A DNA stretch of 64,000 nucleotides, taken from the NCBI GenBank assembly GCA_003117195.1, contig BDSI01000086.1, positions 481,478 through 545,477 on the forward strand. Reading direction: 5' to 3'. Made by a program: the position numbers and the translations under genes. The stretch comes from Eudorina sp. 2006-703-Eu-15. Lineage: Eukaryota; Chlorophyta; Chlorophyceae; Chlamydomonadales; Volvocaceae. The notes below the pieces were generated by a model, which had not been told where the DNA came from, ran no database searches, and worked only from the letters and a program-made list of their open reading frames with translations. Below, one piece after another: positions 38,701 to 48,612 of the stretch (the stretch's first letter is position 1; every line of letters begins with the position of its first letter).

Positions 38701-41700
38701 AAGGTCCCAACCGACCCAACTTTGCACTCGGTAACCGACCCCGTTAAATCATAGTTAAGTAGTTCAAACCTATGTTTATTTAATTGTTAATGACACATAT
38801 TGGTTGCCAGTTCGTAGGGCAACAAACTATTACAGGAATGTTGACCGTACAATGGGTCGCAACAACCAAGTGTCCCTGGTGGAATGTCTTAGTCGGAAAA
38901 CTTTACTAAGTTATAGTCTAGCTATCCAGCAGTAGTATTGCTCACAGTGAATGCCACTACAACCGACAATTTCCCGTGTTAATGGCAGCGAGGGGCCGCT
39001 GCGCTAACCCCGACTGTCGCGGATCAGATTACAGACCTAAGGTTATAACCAATTATGGCTGTGACAAGCACCTGTGCGACCGAGATAATTGCCTTGAAAT
39101 TCACAGAATAGCGTCGCATCCTGATCTCAAGGAAGGCACCGTGAAAGCTGTCCAAGTTAGATGAGAAGGAGGAGGACACACTTCCTGCTGTGGCGCTCGA
39201 GGGGTACAGAGGCTCAGCCAAGTGCAGTATCTGGCGCTGGCGCTGGGCGAGCAGGGCCTGCGGCAGCTAGCACCCCAGGTGAGGTGTCGCTGGTATGGGT
39301 GCCACGGGGACGGCGGGGCAAGGATGGGGCAAGCTGTGCAGGCCTGGCTCCATGCGCATGTCCACACTGTCCACGCACGGGGACAAGGATCGATGAACCA
39401 ATGCGTGGCACATGTAATAGCAGCAATGACCTGTCCCTGCGGGCACCATTCACTCGTGCGCTATGAGAAGGGGGGAGGGGGTCCGGGGCTGTCCACACTG
39501 TCCACACACGCGGGCGTGAGCACTCGCCGCGCCCTTGCACACATACATCCGCGCTGTTCGTGAACGGAGAGCGGCGCCCTTCGTCCGCTGTAGGGTGGGC
39601 AGGGCGGCGGCTCAGGCGGCGCGCCGGGCGGTGTCATGGGTTCAGCGACCAACGGCTGCATCGTTGGCGCTGGCGCTGGGCGAGCAGGGCCTGCGGCAGC
39701 TAGCACCCCAGGTGCGGTGTCGCTGGTATGGGTGCCACGGGGACGGCGGGGGGAGGATGGGGCAAGCTGTGCAGGCCTGGCTCCATGCGCATGTCCACGC
39801 TGTCCACGCACGGGGACAAGAATCGATGAACCAGGTCGATGAACCAATGTGTGGCACATGTAATAGCAGCAATGACCTGTCCCTGCGGGCACCATTCACT
39901 CGTGCGCTTTGAGAAGGGGGGAGGGGGCCCGAGGCTGTCCACACTGTCCACGCACGCGGGCGTGAGCACTCGCCGCGCCCTTGCACACATACTTCCGCGC
40001 TGTTCGTGAACAGAGAGCGGCGCCCTTCGTCCGCTGTAGGGTGGGCAGGGCGGCGGCTCAGGCGGCGCACCGGGCGGCGTCATGGGTGCAGTGACCAACG
40101 GCTGCGTCGTTGGCGCTGGCGCTGGGCGAGCAGGGCCTGCGGCAGCTAGCACCCCAGGTGAGGTGTCGCTGGTATGGGTGCCACGGGGACGGCGGGGGGA
40201 GGATGGGGCAAGCTGTGCAGGCCTGGCTCCATGCGCATGTCCACGCTGTCCACGCACGGGGACAAGAATCGATGAACCAGGTCGATGAACCAATGTGTGG
40301 CACATGTAATAGCAGCAATGACCTGTCCCTGCGGGCACCATTCACTCGTGCGCTTTGAGAAGGGGGGAGGGGGCCTGGGGCTGTCCACACTGTCCACGCA
40401 CGCGGGCGTGAGCACTCGCCGCGCCCTTGCACACATACATCCGCGCTGTTCGTGAACGGAGAGCGGCGCCCTTCGTCCGCTGTAGGGTGGGCAGGGCGGC
40501 GGCTCGGGCGGCGCACCGGGCGGTGTCAGCGACCAACGGCTGCATCGTTGGCGCTGGCGCTGGGCGAGCAGGGCCTGCGGCAGCTAGCACCCCAGGTGAG
40601 GTGTCGCTGGTATGGGTGCCACGGGGACGGCGGGGGAAGGATGGGGCAAGCTGTGCAGGCCTGGCTCCATGCGCATGTCCACGCTGTCCATGCACGGGGA
40701 CAAGGATCGATGAACCAGGTCGATGAACCAATGTGTGGCACATGTAATAGCAGCAATGACCTGTCTCTGCGGGCACCATTCACTCGTGCGCTTTGAGAAG
40801 GGGGGAGGGGGCCTGGGGCTGTCCACACTGTCCACGCACGCGGGCGTGAGCACTCGCCGCGCCCTTGCACACATACATCCGCGCTGTTCGTGAACGGAGA
40901 GCGGCGCCCTTCGTCCGCTGTAGGGTGGGCAGGGCGGCGGCTCGGGCGGCGCACCGGGCGGTGTCAGCGACCAACGGCTGCGTCGTTGGCGCTGGCGCTG
41001 GGCGAGCAGGGCCTGCGGCAGCTAGCACCCCAGGTGAGGTGTCGCTGGTATGGGTGCCACGGGGACGGCGGGGGGGGTGTGGGGCAAGCTGTGCAGGCCT
41101 GGCTCCATGCGCATGTCCACGCTGTCCACGCACGGGGACAAGGATCGATGAACCAATGCGTGGCACATGTAATAGCAGCAATGACCTGTCCCTGCGGGCA
41201 CCATTCACACATGTGATATGAGAAGGGGGGAGGGGGCCTGGGGCTGTCCACACTGTCCATGCATGTGGGCGTGAGCACTCGCCGCGCCCTTGCTCACATA
41301 CATCCGCGCTGTTCGTGACCGGAGAGCGGCGCCCTTCGTCCGCTGTAGGGTGGGCAGGTCGGCAGCTCGGATGCGGGCATTTTCAGCTCTTGCTGCGCTA
41401 TGCCCTCCCCTCCAGGTTCTTTTACGGCAGATTGGGGCGGCGGGAGGCAGCAAGGGAAGTTTGGCGAGCCGGTTGTCACTGAAGCGAAAGGGACTGCGAA
41501 ACCCTGGCTTTTTGTCTGGGCGCCTGTGACGTGTGTACCAGGCAACAGTGGGTGGTGATCTGTCTAATTAGAATGTTGGCAGTTGGCATGTTCTGGAAAC
41601 CCTAGCGATTCTGCTGTAAGGGACAGGTGTGTTGGACATGTATGGCCGCAGTCTCTAGTCGCCCTTGGACTGGGCGGGGAGGAAGTGGTATACGTGGCTG

Positions 41701-44700
41701 CATTGCATGTGATATTGGTTCATTACGAACAAGGTGCTGTGTGTATGTGTTGACGGCTAGGGTTAACCAGGTAACCGTGCATGACAGGGCCCGGCCAGGG
41801 CTGAGTGTAAATGGTGATATACATATATGGCACGGCAATTCTGTGTCCGTTCTGCGTCCGTCAAGAATATTCATACAATGCGTAAGAAAGGCTGAGCACA
41901 ACCCGGGAGGGCAATATCTTGCAAGGCCGGGTGTCAGTATCGGCAGGAGCAGTATTGCATCGGCCGGAGCAAACCCTCTGACATTGTCACCAGACAGCTA
42001 GGCACAGCCAGGCGACGCCGTTCCATCAACAGAATTGTCAGGAATATCGATACGATGCGTAAGAGAGTCTTAGCACAACCCGAGAGGGCAATAACTCGCA
42101 AGTCCTGGTATCTGTATCGGCTGGAGCAATATTGCATCGGCCGGAGCAAGCCCGCCCTCCCCATGCAACTCGGCGGTCTCTCATTACCACAACCCTAGCC
42201 AGGCCATGCACATCCGCATGGCAAGCCATGCACATCTGCACGGCATCACCACCACGTGCACCTCGGATGGCCATTGCTCGGCTTCACAGACGGGGTGTTT
42301 CAAGTGCTGGGTGCACAGGCATCGGGGCCTACATCCCTGCAGGAGCTCACCTTAGGGCAGGACGAGCTCCCTTGCCCATTGTACCGGCTTATGTACTTCA
42401 ACCCTGCGGTCGGGATCCAGTACAACGGCATGCATGTGATCGGGGGCGTCATTAAGGACACCGTGGTGAATCCAGCATGTTCTTCTCGGTGCTGGACAAG
42501 GAGGTGACACTTGCACTGCGCCGGTCGCCCGCCTACAGGGCCATTGGCAAGTGTGAGGACGACTACGACGACGACACCGACCCTGGAATGTGGGACCAAG
42601 AGTACCTTCGCGAGGGACTGCCCTGCATCCGCCTGGGCAATGTGGAAAATGACCGGCACAAACTCACTAACGCCGAGCACCTGGACTTGGGCCGCTTGTA
42701 CGACGGGAAAGGTACAACATCGATGCCAGCTGCTGAAGGAGCTTTGGGTCGGGGTCCTCAAGCTCCAGCCGGGTGTGTGGTTCTTGATTCCCCCAGATGC
42801 GGGGGGCGGGGGAGACGGCCAGATGTGGTTCGGGCAGGCCCAGGCGCTGGTTCACCATAGTGGTCCTGACGGTGAGGTGAACGAGGTGGTCAAGGCAGCA
42901 TGGCACCACAGCCCTAGCTTTGCAGGTCAGATTGACCGATGCCTGCGCTGCCCAGTGGTGCGGAGGCAGCCGTACGCCTCGCCCGATGGGCCCTGGTGGT
43001 TCACCAACTCCATTGTGCCATGGCCATGCTGGCCCGTGCCCCACCCAAGCCATCAGGCACCCCCATGCTCGTGGTGCTAGCTCGGCACTGGCATGTCACC
43101 CGTTTCCTGGCCCCATAACCCCGCGTGTAGGGCACGTGCAGATTTTCACATTGTGTGCAGTGTAATGTACGACATACGTGCTGTGTACTGAGCATCGATC
43201 TTGGAGTGCGCGGTCGGTGATGGGATCTGGATGGGTTGTTCATTTTTAGCCTGGGGGAGGTGGGGGGGCCCAATGTGCTGATGCCGTGCATGACAAAGCC
43301 TGGCCCGCGCTGATATTGCAGAAGACTGGGCGAGGTGATGCGTTGTAGTGCCCATCGTGAAAGGAAGGCGGCGCCAGTGGCGTGGAAATGGTGCAATGCA
43401 TGAGCTGCAGCTGAGAGAGTGCTGTGTATGTATGGAACGACTGTCGTAGAGTGTGCAGAGGGTGATGGGAGCGGGATGGGTTGTTTGTTTGTTATGTGCC
43501 CGGGGGAGGGAGGGGCGCCACCATGATGGCAAGTCCGCACATGGTGGCACCGCACGTGCTATTGCATCATTACAGACAAGGTGCTTTGTGTGTGAGAGGA
43601 AGGCTGATGTGCGACATGACATGGCCTGTGCTGGTACCGTGCACAACAGGGTCGGGCCCTTGCGGAGTGTAAATGGTTCACTCGAGTATCCGGCACCGCT
43701 AAACTTTTCATAACAAATCTTTCAAGAATATTGATATGATGCGTTAAAAAGGCTTAGCACAACCCGTGAGGGCATTAATTCGCAAGTCCCGGTGTCTGTA
43801 TCGACCGGAGCAATGTTGCATCGGCCGGAGCAAACCTTCTGTGTTCGTCACCAGACAGCTAGGTGACACCTGTCCAGTGACAAACCTTTCAGGAGTATCG
43901 ATATGATGCATAAGAAATGCTTCACTCCAGTATGGAGGACAACTTGACACAGTGACCGAACTTTAACCGCAATTGTCATTGCAGGACAACGGGACAACGC
44001 CGTTCCATCAACAAATATAACGATATGAAATGTAAGACACGTTTCTTGGCAAGAGGTCACACAACACAGTGCCTGTATCGACCGGAGCAATTTTGCTGCG
44101 GTCGGAGCGCAAGTTCTATTGTAGTGGCCACGAAGCTCAACAATCCATACCAACAAGCATAGCTTACAGAGAATTCGTAGGATGCAAGAGGTAGCTATGC
44201 GAGTGTGTTACATTACTTTGGTACACGGGACGGTGTGGTCCGACTGCCATCCGCGTGGGGGCGCTAGGTCACCTATGGCGTGGATATATTTTTATGTTAA
44301 GCTGCAACACAGAGGCTTAGAGGGCGACACTAAAGTGCCCACATTCATTGGGTACGGATGCACATTTGCTGCTGGATTCTCACGAACGCCTGTGTTCATC
44401 TTATCCAATTAACTTATACTTATATACCATATTATGTGTGATATCACATTCTTCCGTCAACATGCGTACTGTTATCCTTGACTGCTGGACGCAGCTAACA
44501 ACCAAGTTGACCGAGCCCGGTGCTTACCATACGCTCATCCCAATGACGCTTTCCAGATCTGTATTAAGTATCTGATGTAGAAAGGCAGTCCAGTTGCCGC
44601 ATCTCCCAGTGTTCTGGCGAGCTCTTGGGGCTGGCTTTGCAAGCGTAAGAATAGTACAGACCAATAGCATGGTTTGTTTATTGGAATGAGACTACACATT

Positions 44701-47098
44701 CTGGTGAGGATGTAACTACGTTGATGTGCTGGAGCTTTGGGTTCGCCGTTTTGCTGCTTTGTTGCACGTTGCATCGATGGGTTCGGCTACCCCCGCTAAC
44801 AGGACAAATGCTGCCGACACTCTGTTTGTATTACAGACGAATGACATGAAAGCTACATGGTACGAGACGACCACTCCGGGAGCAAGCGCCGTGCTACTTG
44901 GAGAACGTAAGTTCTGCAAACATTAGGCTGCACAGCCCAAAGTGACGCTTGCCTTAAATAGGATTTGATTTTAGTTAATGCGACCTGCTAGGGATGATAG
45001 GCTTGTGGGACTTCGTTCGCCAGATAGTCGTAGTCCTCTTTTTGCTACTCTGAGTAACTGTACTTAACGTTATTTGCACAACGTTGTTAGTCTGTCAGTG
45101 ATAGCTTTACAACCACCTTTCTCCCCAGGAGAGGCTGGCGTGGCTGCTGGATGGGGGAGCACTTGTGGAGCACAGCAGCTGCGGGGGCGAGCGGCTAAGC
45201 AAGGCTTAAGCAAGGCGGCCAGTTGGTGCATACTGGTGTGTATGTGCACATCTTAGACTATGTAGGGCATGGGTGCACGTGATGAAGGGCCTTTTAAGAG
45301 GCAGGGATGTGTAAAGGCATGGTTGGATGTGGATCGCATTGGTGAATAGGTGCCACCTCCAGTGGAGGCTGCGTTGAGGTGGAGATGGCAGATAGAGACA
45401 CCACCGGGAACACTGGGGGTCGGGGCTCCACTTATGGTAGCCCTACAACATGCCTCCCACTAGGGAGGACAGTGACGCTTTGTTCAGTACGAGCGGGAGC
45501 AGCAGCAGTGATGGCGGTGACAGAGATGAGGCAAGGAAAGTTGAGGAGGTTAATCGGGCGGCTAAACGCCGGGGTAAGGGAGGAGGGGGAATGGTGCAGG
45601 GCAAGCCGGGTTCCAGTGGGAGGGCAGATGGCCGGGGTGGGAGTGGGGAGACAAGGAAGAAGCGCACAGCGGCGGGGTGAAGTGGTAGAGGGGCATGTCT
45701 GTGACGTTAGACGGGTAACCAGAAGAAGCCCACTTACACGCGTGCTGAGACTGGCAGGGTTGACATGCTGGGTAATGCGCTATGTTGGGAATTCACATAA
45801 CAACATTTGATGTATGCAGCGGTGCGTGGACAGCATGGACAGGTCCGCTTGGCTGGGTGTTTGTTGGCAGCGTTGACATGGGCCCATGAATGGGTGTTGA
45901 TAGTGTGGACAGGCAGGACCACATGAGTTGGCGTGGACAGCGTGGACAGGACAACATGACCGGGCGTGGACAGCGTGGACAGGGCCGCGTGGATGGGCGT
46001 TGATAGCGTGGACACAGCACCACATGACCGGGCGTGGACAGCACCACATGACCGGGTGTGGACAGTGTGGACACGGCCCCTATATACCGGTGCTTCTGTA
46101 ACATTTTGGATGATGCTTTCATACACAGTACCCCCAGCTATCGATCGGTTACTGACCATGGGGGGCTCGTTTACCGGGCTTTGGGGTCGGTTACCGGGGG
46201 GGTCGGGATTGGGTCGTTTTTGGGTCGGTTACCCGTCGGCTCGGTTACTGGGTGGGGTCGGTTACCGACCTGGGGGGGGTCGGTAACTGGGGGCTCGGAA
46301 ACTTACGAGGCTCGGTTACCGAGCCCCCAGTTACCGACCCCCCCCAGGTCAGTAACCGACCCCACCCAGTAACCGAGCCGACGGGTAACCGACCCAAAAA
46401 CGACCCAATCCCGACCCCCCCGGTAACCGACTTTGCTACCGACCGGTAACCAACCTGTTTATGCCATAGGGCACCACGACACCAGCACGTCGACTGCTTA
46501 CGTCCCAGCCAACCTTGGAGTCCGGCAGGCAGTCGACTGCGGTGGGTTGGATGCTGAACTCCTTCCGGCAGTTTCCGCAGTAGTAAACGGCCACCTCCAG
46601 GTGGATAGGCTGGTCCCATGTTACCACGGTGACGGGACACGACAGTGGGTTGCCGGAGCTCTCCGCGCCGCAGGTAGGGCAGGTACTGGCGTCGGCTTCG
46701 GCGATGGCACTCCTAAACGCGACCTCCGCATTGCGAAGCAGAGCCTTCCGTGATGCCATTGTCTTGTGAATGCGTTGAAAGTACACCTCCGCGACACGCC
46801 TCTGATATACTGCGTCGTCGGACTCATCGTCCGCATCGGAAAAGTCGGAACCCTCCTCAACTGTATAGTCACCAGCTTTATAATCCGCATTGTCAAAGTT
46901 TACATCATAGTCTTCTATGGGAGCTTCATATTGTTCGATGTGAGTGTGGAGCAGGGGTGCATGTTGTTTATTATCGACGGCGGATCCGGCAGTATTGTTT
47001 TGTGGCTTAGCAGCTACTTCAGTCCTTTGTTGAGTCTTTACTTGCGTTGCTTTCTTACACGCCACAGGAAGAAAAGGATTGATACCGCTGTAATGCAT
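35789..47098 (-). CDS. KDZ transposase; one in-frame TAG, intron split by an 8-kb insertion
   Basis: Exons: 47098-46502, 38403-37603, 37537-37266, 37182-36873, 36804-36421, 36340-35789. Together they make 972 codons in one frame. The ATG follows an in-frame TAA. Exon 1 has an acidic region and then a Cys cluster (CPTCG ... YYCGNCRKEF) typical of the zinc domains before KDZ. Exon 2 holds a CPCCGD pair, a 24-bp minisatellite (AAPAGTQE units) and VHFDANFKLDLL with the first catalytic Asp. Exon 3 has WWYDIACRW with the second Asp, and PPWHVFAH. Exon 4 has GRGTGEPAEIFNS with the probable catalytic Glu and RYMAPLNRESHLERV. The C-terminus is Arg/Glu-rich and probably coiled-coil. Intron 1 (46501-38404) contains the whole CACTA-like element. 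A TAG at codon 253 (38244-38242), between YHSL and AIEEDYPE, breaks the frame. A GTAAGC donor 40 bp earlier would skip it but shifts phase, so a nonsense change (or base error) is the simpler reading. Confidence 0.85.
37985..38145. repeat. 24-bp coding minisatellite in the KDZ transposase
   Basis: About seven units with core CAGCAGGCGCGGCCTCTTG. They encode eight-residue repeats (QEAAPAGT), so copy changes keep the frame. Confidence 0.93.
38982..39164 (+). CDS. Small Cys-rich putative zinc-binding protein or first exon, CACTA-like element copy 1
   Basis: ATG at 38982, 60 codons. Cys pairs appear as CANPDC and CDKHLCDRDNC, followed by EIHRIASHPDLKEG. Spacing suggests a zinc knuckle or ribbon, but no family was recognised. 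It may be the first exon of a longer gene running into the VNTR; no clear donor was seen. The same frame is intact in copy 2 (60971-61153, minus). Confidence 0.45.
   Translation: MAARGRCANPDCRGSDYRPKVITNYGCDKHLCDRDNCLEIHRIASHPDLKEGTVKAVQVR
39210..41360 (+). repeat. VNTR of 433-446 bp, five copies, each with an exon-like segment
   Basis: CACCCCAG|GTGAGG recurs at 39271, 39704 (GTGCGG there), 40150, 40588 and 41026. Upstream of each is a 66-nt stretch that would be a phase-0 exon (LALALGEQGLRQLAPQ) between CAG and a donor. Each unit also has CTGTCCACGCTGTCCACGCA. Copy 2 has three to four units in the inverse orientation, with one exon-like segment shortened (about 60430). Confidence 0.85.
41361..41560 (+). 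other. Candidate exon after the VNTR
   Basis: After TTTTCAG and CCCTCCAG acceptors, one frame reads GKFGEPVVTEAKGTAKPWLF before a stop near 41557. It is kept in copy 2 (about 59390-59540, minus). It is probably coding in the ancestral element; its link to upstream exons is unproven. Confidence 0.35.
41716..42030. repeat. Internal direct repeat module A of the CACTA-like element
   Basis: It shares with 43575-43890 a series of phrases: ACAAGGTGCT, ACAGGG..GGCC, GTGTAAATGGT, TTCAAGAATATT, CACAACCCG and GCATCGGCCGGAGCAAACC, in the same order. Shorter partial modules occur at 42031-42155 and 44050-44110. Confidence 0.75.
42250..43120 (+). pseudogene. Frameshifted transposase-like gene, CACTA-like copy 1
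   Basis: Coding character moves between frames. The pieces are GFTDGVFQVLGAQASGPTSL through PLYRLMYFNPAVGIQYNGMH and VIGGVIKDTVV, then (shifted) FFSVLDKEVTLALRR and HLDLGRLYDGK, then KLQPGVWFLIPPD and GEVNEVVKAAWHHSP. YNGMHVIGGVIKD resembles the DMH-type motif of CACTA/Plavaka transposases, where an Asp is usual in place of the Asn-Gly. Comparison with copy 2 shows an extra G at about 42747 here that breaks a frame intact there. The shift after KDTVV is shared by both copies, so it is older or an unrecognised intron. Confidence 0.6.
43575..43890. repeat. Internal direct repeat module B of the CACTA-like element
   Basis: Partner of 41716-42030; see that entry for the shared phrases. It ends near the CACCAGACAGCTAGG phrase. 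Confidence 0.75.
43891..45449 (+). other. Right-central body of the CACTA-like element with one candidate exon
   Basis: Mostly non-coding in appearance. The best exon candidate is 44838-44906: acceptor TGTATTACAG, peptide TNDMKATWYETTTPGASAV, donor GTAAGT. It is kept in both other copies with two amino-acid changes. An acceptor CTCCCCAG at 45122-45129 could start the next exon, but the phase could not be settled. Confidence 0.35.
45450..45680 (+). CDS. Small basic/Ser-rich protein or first exon of the CACTA-like element
   Basis: 76 codons from ATG. It begins MPPTREDSDALFSTSGSSSS, continues with Glu/Lys-rich RDEARKVEEVNRAAKRRGK and ends in TRKKRTAAG. Composition is that of a nuclear protein with basic patches. 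A following open stretch (KKPTYTRAETGRVDMLG) may be a second exon, but the donor and phase do not resolve. Two copies in element 2 (52376-52606 and 55274-55504, minus) differ by one residue, which supports coding constraint or recent duplication. Confidence 0.45.
   Translation: MPPTREDSDALFSTSGSSSSDGGDRDEARKVEEVNRAAKRRGKGGGGMVQGKPGSSGRADGRGGSGETRKKRTAAG
45825..46080. repeat. GTGGACAGC minisatellite near the right end of the CACTA-like element
   Basis: Irregular 9-10 bp repeats (GCGTGGACAGCGTGGACAG) mixed with ACATGACCGGGC phrases. It occurs in all three right-end copies with small length differences. Such subterminal repeats are usual transposase-binding regions in CACTA elements. Confidence 0.8.
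46186..46431. repeat. 246-bp near-perfect palindrome at the right end of CACTA-like copy 1
   Basis: Arms of about 120 bp centred near 46308. The left arm starts GTCGGTTACCGGGGGGGTCG and the right arm ends with its complement. It would fold into a long GC-rich hairpin. It is repeated at 51594-51839 and 54523-54768. Confidence 0.92.
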
Positions 47099-47282
47099 GA
47101 CCGCAAGATATTAAAGCAGTGTTACTTATCATTATACATCGATATATGTGCGTCACGGTTGTCGGTGCCGCATAAGAATACCGGCAGGGTACCTCCGCTG
47201 GCCAGTGTACGGTCCGCACCTTTGCTGAACATCTCGTATAACAGAGTTCGGTCTCACAATGCCGTTTTGCTGCTGGGAAGCG

Positions 47283-47424
47283 TCGAAACAGTAGGTAGCC
47301 AAAATTGAAAATTGCTGCGATTTTGACGGGGAGGTCTTTTGGTCCCCGTGCGAGGCCTAGCGCCGTTCGTTTGGGGGTCCCCGGCCCCATGGTTTCCGCG
47401 TGCACGGGGACCCGTCCATAGCTC
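47283..47424 (-). repeat. KDZ right terminal inverted repeat
   Basis: 142 bp complementary to 30491-30626. Only about 185 bp separate it from the transposase ATG, so the promoter must lie in or beside the TIR. Confidence 0.93.
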
Positions 47425-47432
47425 TAAGTAAG

Positions 47433-47999
47433 TCTTTCTGCGATTAAATACCTGCTGACAAGCTCTGTACGATCGTGACCAGAGTACCGATCGTACAATT
47501 TCAACTCTGTTCACACGCTCAACAAAGTTAACAAAGAGGCCATAAGGAGCTGAAACTGATAAATCTCTTTTTGGATTTTTATTAATTGGAGGGTGTGGAG
47601 ATGCGCCCGGAAAATACCATCATGAACAAACTAACTATGGTCAGCCGCCCGAAAATTTCAACACAAACTATTCAAGGCTGTGAGTGATCAATTGCTTCAC
47701 AAGCCGCCGACAAAGCTGGGACTTCTTGAGTTGTATGTGTTTTCTGGGGCATATGTATACGGTTTATTTTTAATAAACATACAGCAGCAAACGATCGATT
47801 GCACTGACATATTTGCCTAGTCTGATCGGCAGAGAGTCGCCATCAAAAGCATTCAACATACGCGCGCCGCGCGGCCAAGTTTTTCGGCATGTGCCTTGCT
47901 TTACCACACGTGCCAAAATAAGGGCTGCGGTAATCGTCTGTCACATTACATATCTTACAGGCCATTTGCTAGGAGAACAACTTTCAAACAGTCATCAAC
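47433..47999. other. Right body of the outer element
   Basis: AT-rich non-coding DNA with no gene recognised. It continues past the MITE relic to the right terminal repeat at 48609. Confidence 0.45.
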
Positions 48000-48219
48000 C
48001 TCCGAGGCCGGCCGGAAATTTTCAGCATGTTTCGACAGCAGGACCACTGCTACCACAGCTACGACAGGGATTATTCTCAGTCTTGGAGGCCTGAAGCGCG
48101 CTTTCCTTGCGTCGTCGCGGGAGGGTAACCAGGAGTTGGGGACACGGCATCAGAGTGTGTTTTGGCGGCGGTAGACAGGTATACGTAAATATTCTTTTCA
48201 TTTAAGATAGCAACACTGG
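48000..48219. mobile_element. Truncated relative of the hAT-like MITE
   Basis: CCTCCGAG..GGCCGGAAAT, TTTCGACAGCAGG.CCACTGC, CAGTCTTGGAGGCCTGAAGC and TTTAAGATAGCAACACTG match 15905-16290 in order. About 120 bp at the left and about 150 bp inside are missing, so it cannot have moved in this form. Confidence 0.85.
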
Positions 48220-48556
48220 GTGTAGCGCAATTCTATCGGAGGCAAAATCCCATCTATCCTTTCTTCTGATCCTACCTTGTGATGATGGCCAGCTGCTGCT
48301 GTCATATCCTACATTCACCGTTACAGTGTTGCTTACAAGATTCGACATTCTAAACAATCGTCAACCAGTCTTCACTACCTGCAAGTTACTCGTCAACAAC
48401 TATCAGTATCGTAAAACAAATATGAACACTAATATCTCTTGTTGGAATTTGTCAACATTGTTGTTACTGGTTGTCAACAACAAGACATAAGCAATATCTC
48501 ATCAGACAGTCCGGAACAATTCCCGCCATACCAGCTCTCCTTGTTAGCCTGACAGG

Positions 48557-48580
48557 CTCTGACAGGCAGGCCTGTCAGAG
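48557..48580. repeat. Hairpin near the right end of the outer element
   Basis: Perfect 11-bp arms (CTCTGACAGGC and complement) around AG. Confidence 0.85.
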
Positions 48581-48612
48581 CTTGTCTCGCCCCCTATGAG
48601 TTGGTAGGGATG

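Larger units (their letters stand above)
38428..46471 (+). mobile_element. CACTA-like (CCCTA-ended) transposon, copy 1, 8044 bp, in a KDZ intron
   Basis: The ends are CCCTATGGCATAAAACA (left) and the complement of CCCTATGGCATAAACA (right). The flanking CAC (38425-38427 and 46472-46474) is a 3-bp duplication; deleting the element plus one CAC restores a short KDZ intron with GTAAGC donor and CAACAG acceptor. The subterminal regions are dense in GGTCGGTTAC-type motifs, as is common in CACTA/EnSpm elements. Inside are a Cys-rich small frame, a 440-bp VNTR with exon-like segments, a damaged transposase-like frame, internal direct repeats, a TGTCCACGC minisatellite and a 246-bp palindrome. The superfamily call rests on ends, duplication length and a weak DMH-type motif. 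Confidence 0.88.
30491..47424. mobile_element. KDZ (Kyakuja-Dileera-Zisupton) transposon with long TIRs and 8-bp target duplication
   Basis: The TIRs start GAGCTATGGACGGGTCCCCG: left 30491-30626, right 47283-47424. They are nearly identical, but the right one has about 6 extra bases near CATGGGG. The flanking direct repeat TAAGTAAG (30483-30490 and 47425-47432) is a perfect 8-bp duplication, the length known for Zisupton-type elements. Without the 8-kb insert at 38428 the element is about 8.9 kb. It carries two convergent genes and a 168-bp tandem array between them. The near-identity of the TIRs suggests a recent insertion. Confidence 0.93.
28382..48609. mobile_element. Outer CCCTA-ended DNA transposon (about 3.3 kb without its nested insert)
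   Basis: The ends are a perfect 20-bp inverted repeat, CCCTACCAACTCATAGGGGG at 28382-28401 and its complement at 48590-48609. Both flanks are satellite and carry ATG (28379-28381 and 48610-48612), a likely 3-bp target duplication. Removing the element rejoins a satellite unit with one substitution. Its own sequence is 28382-30490 plus 47433-48609; no convincing gene is there, so it is probably non-autonomous. The motif GTTGTC and its complement recur near both ends, and 48557-48580 is a hairpin with 11-bp arms. CCCTA ends with a 3-bp duplication suggest the CACTA/EnSpm group, by inference only. Confidence 0.8.

Noticed and set aside
39201..41453. Many overlapping Cys/His/Pro-rich frames in the VNTR
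   Set aside because: All repeat with the 440-bp unit on both strands; only the 66-nt exon-like segment has splice-site support.
43900..44575. Several 70-100 codon frames in the CACTA-like element, on both strands
   Set aside because: They differ in strand, lack family features and overlap repeated non-coding modules.
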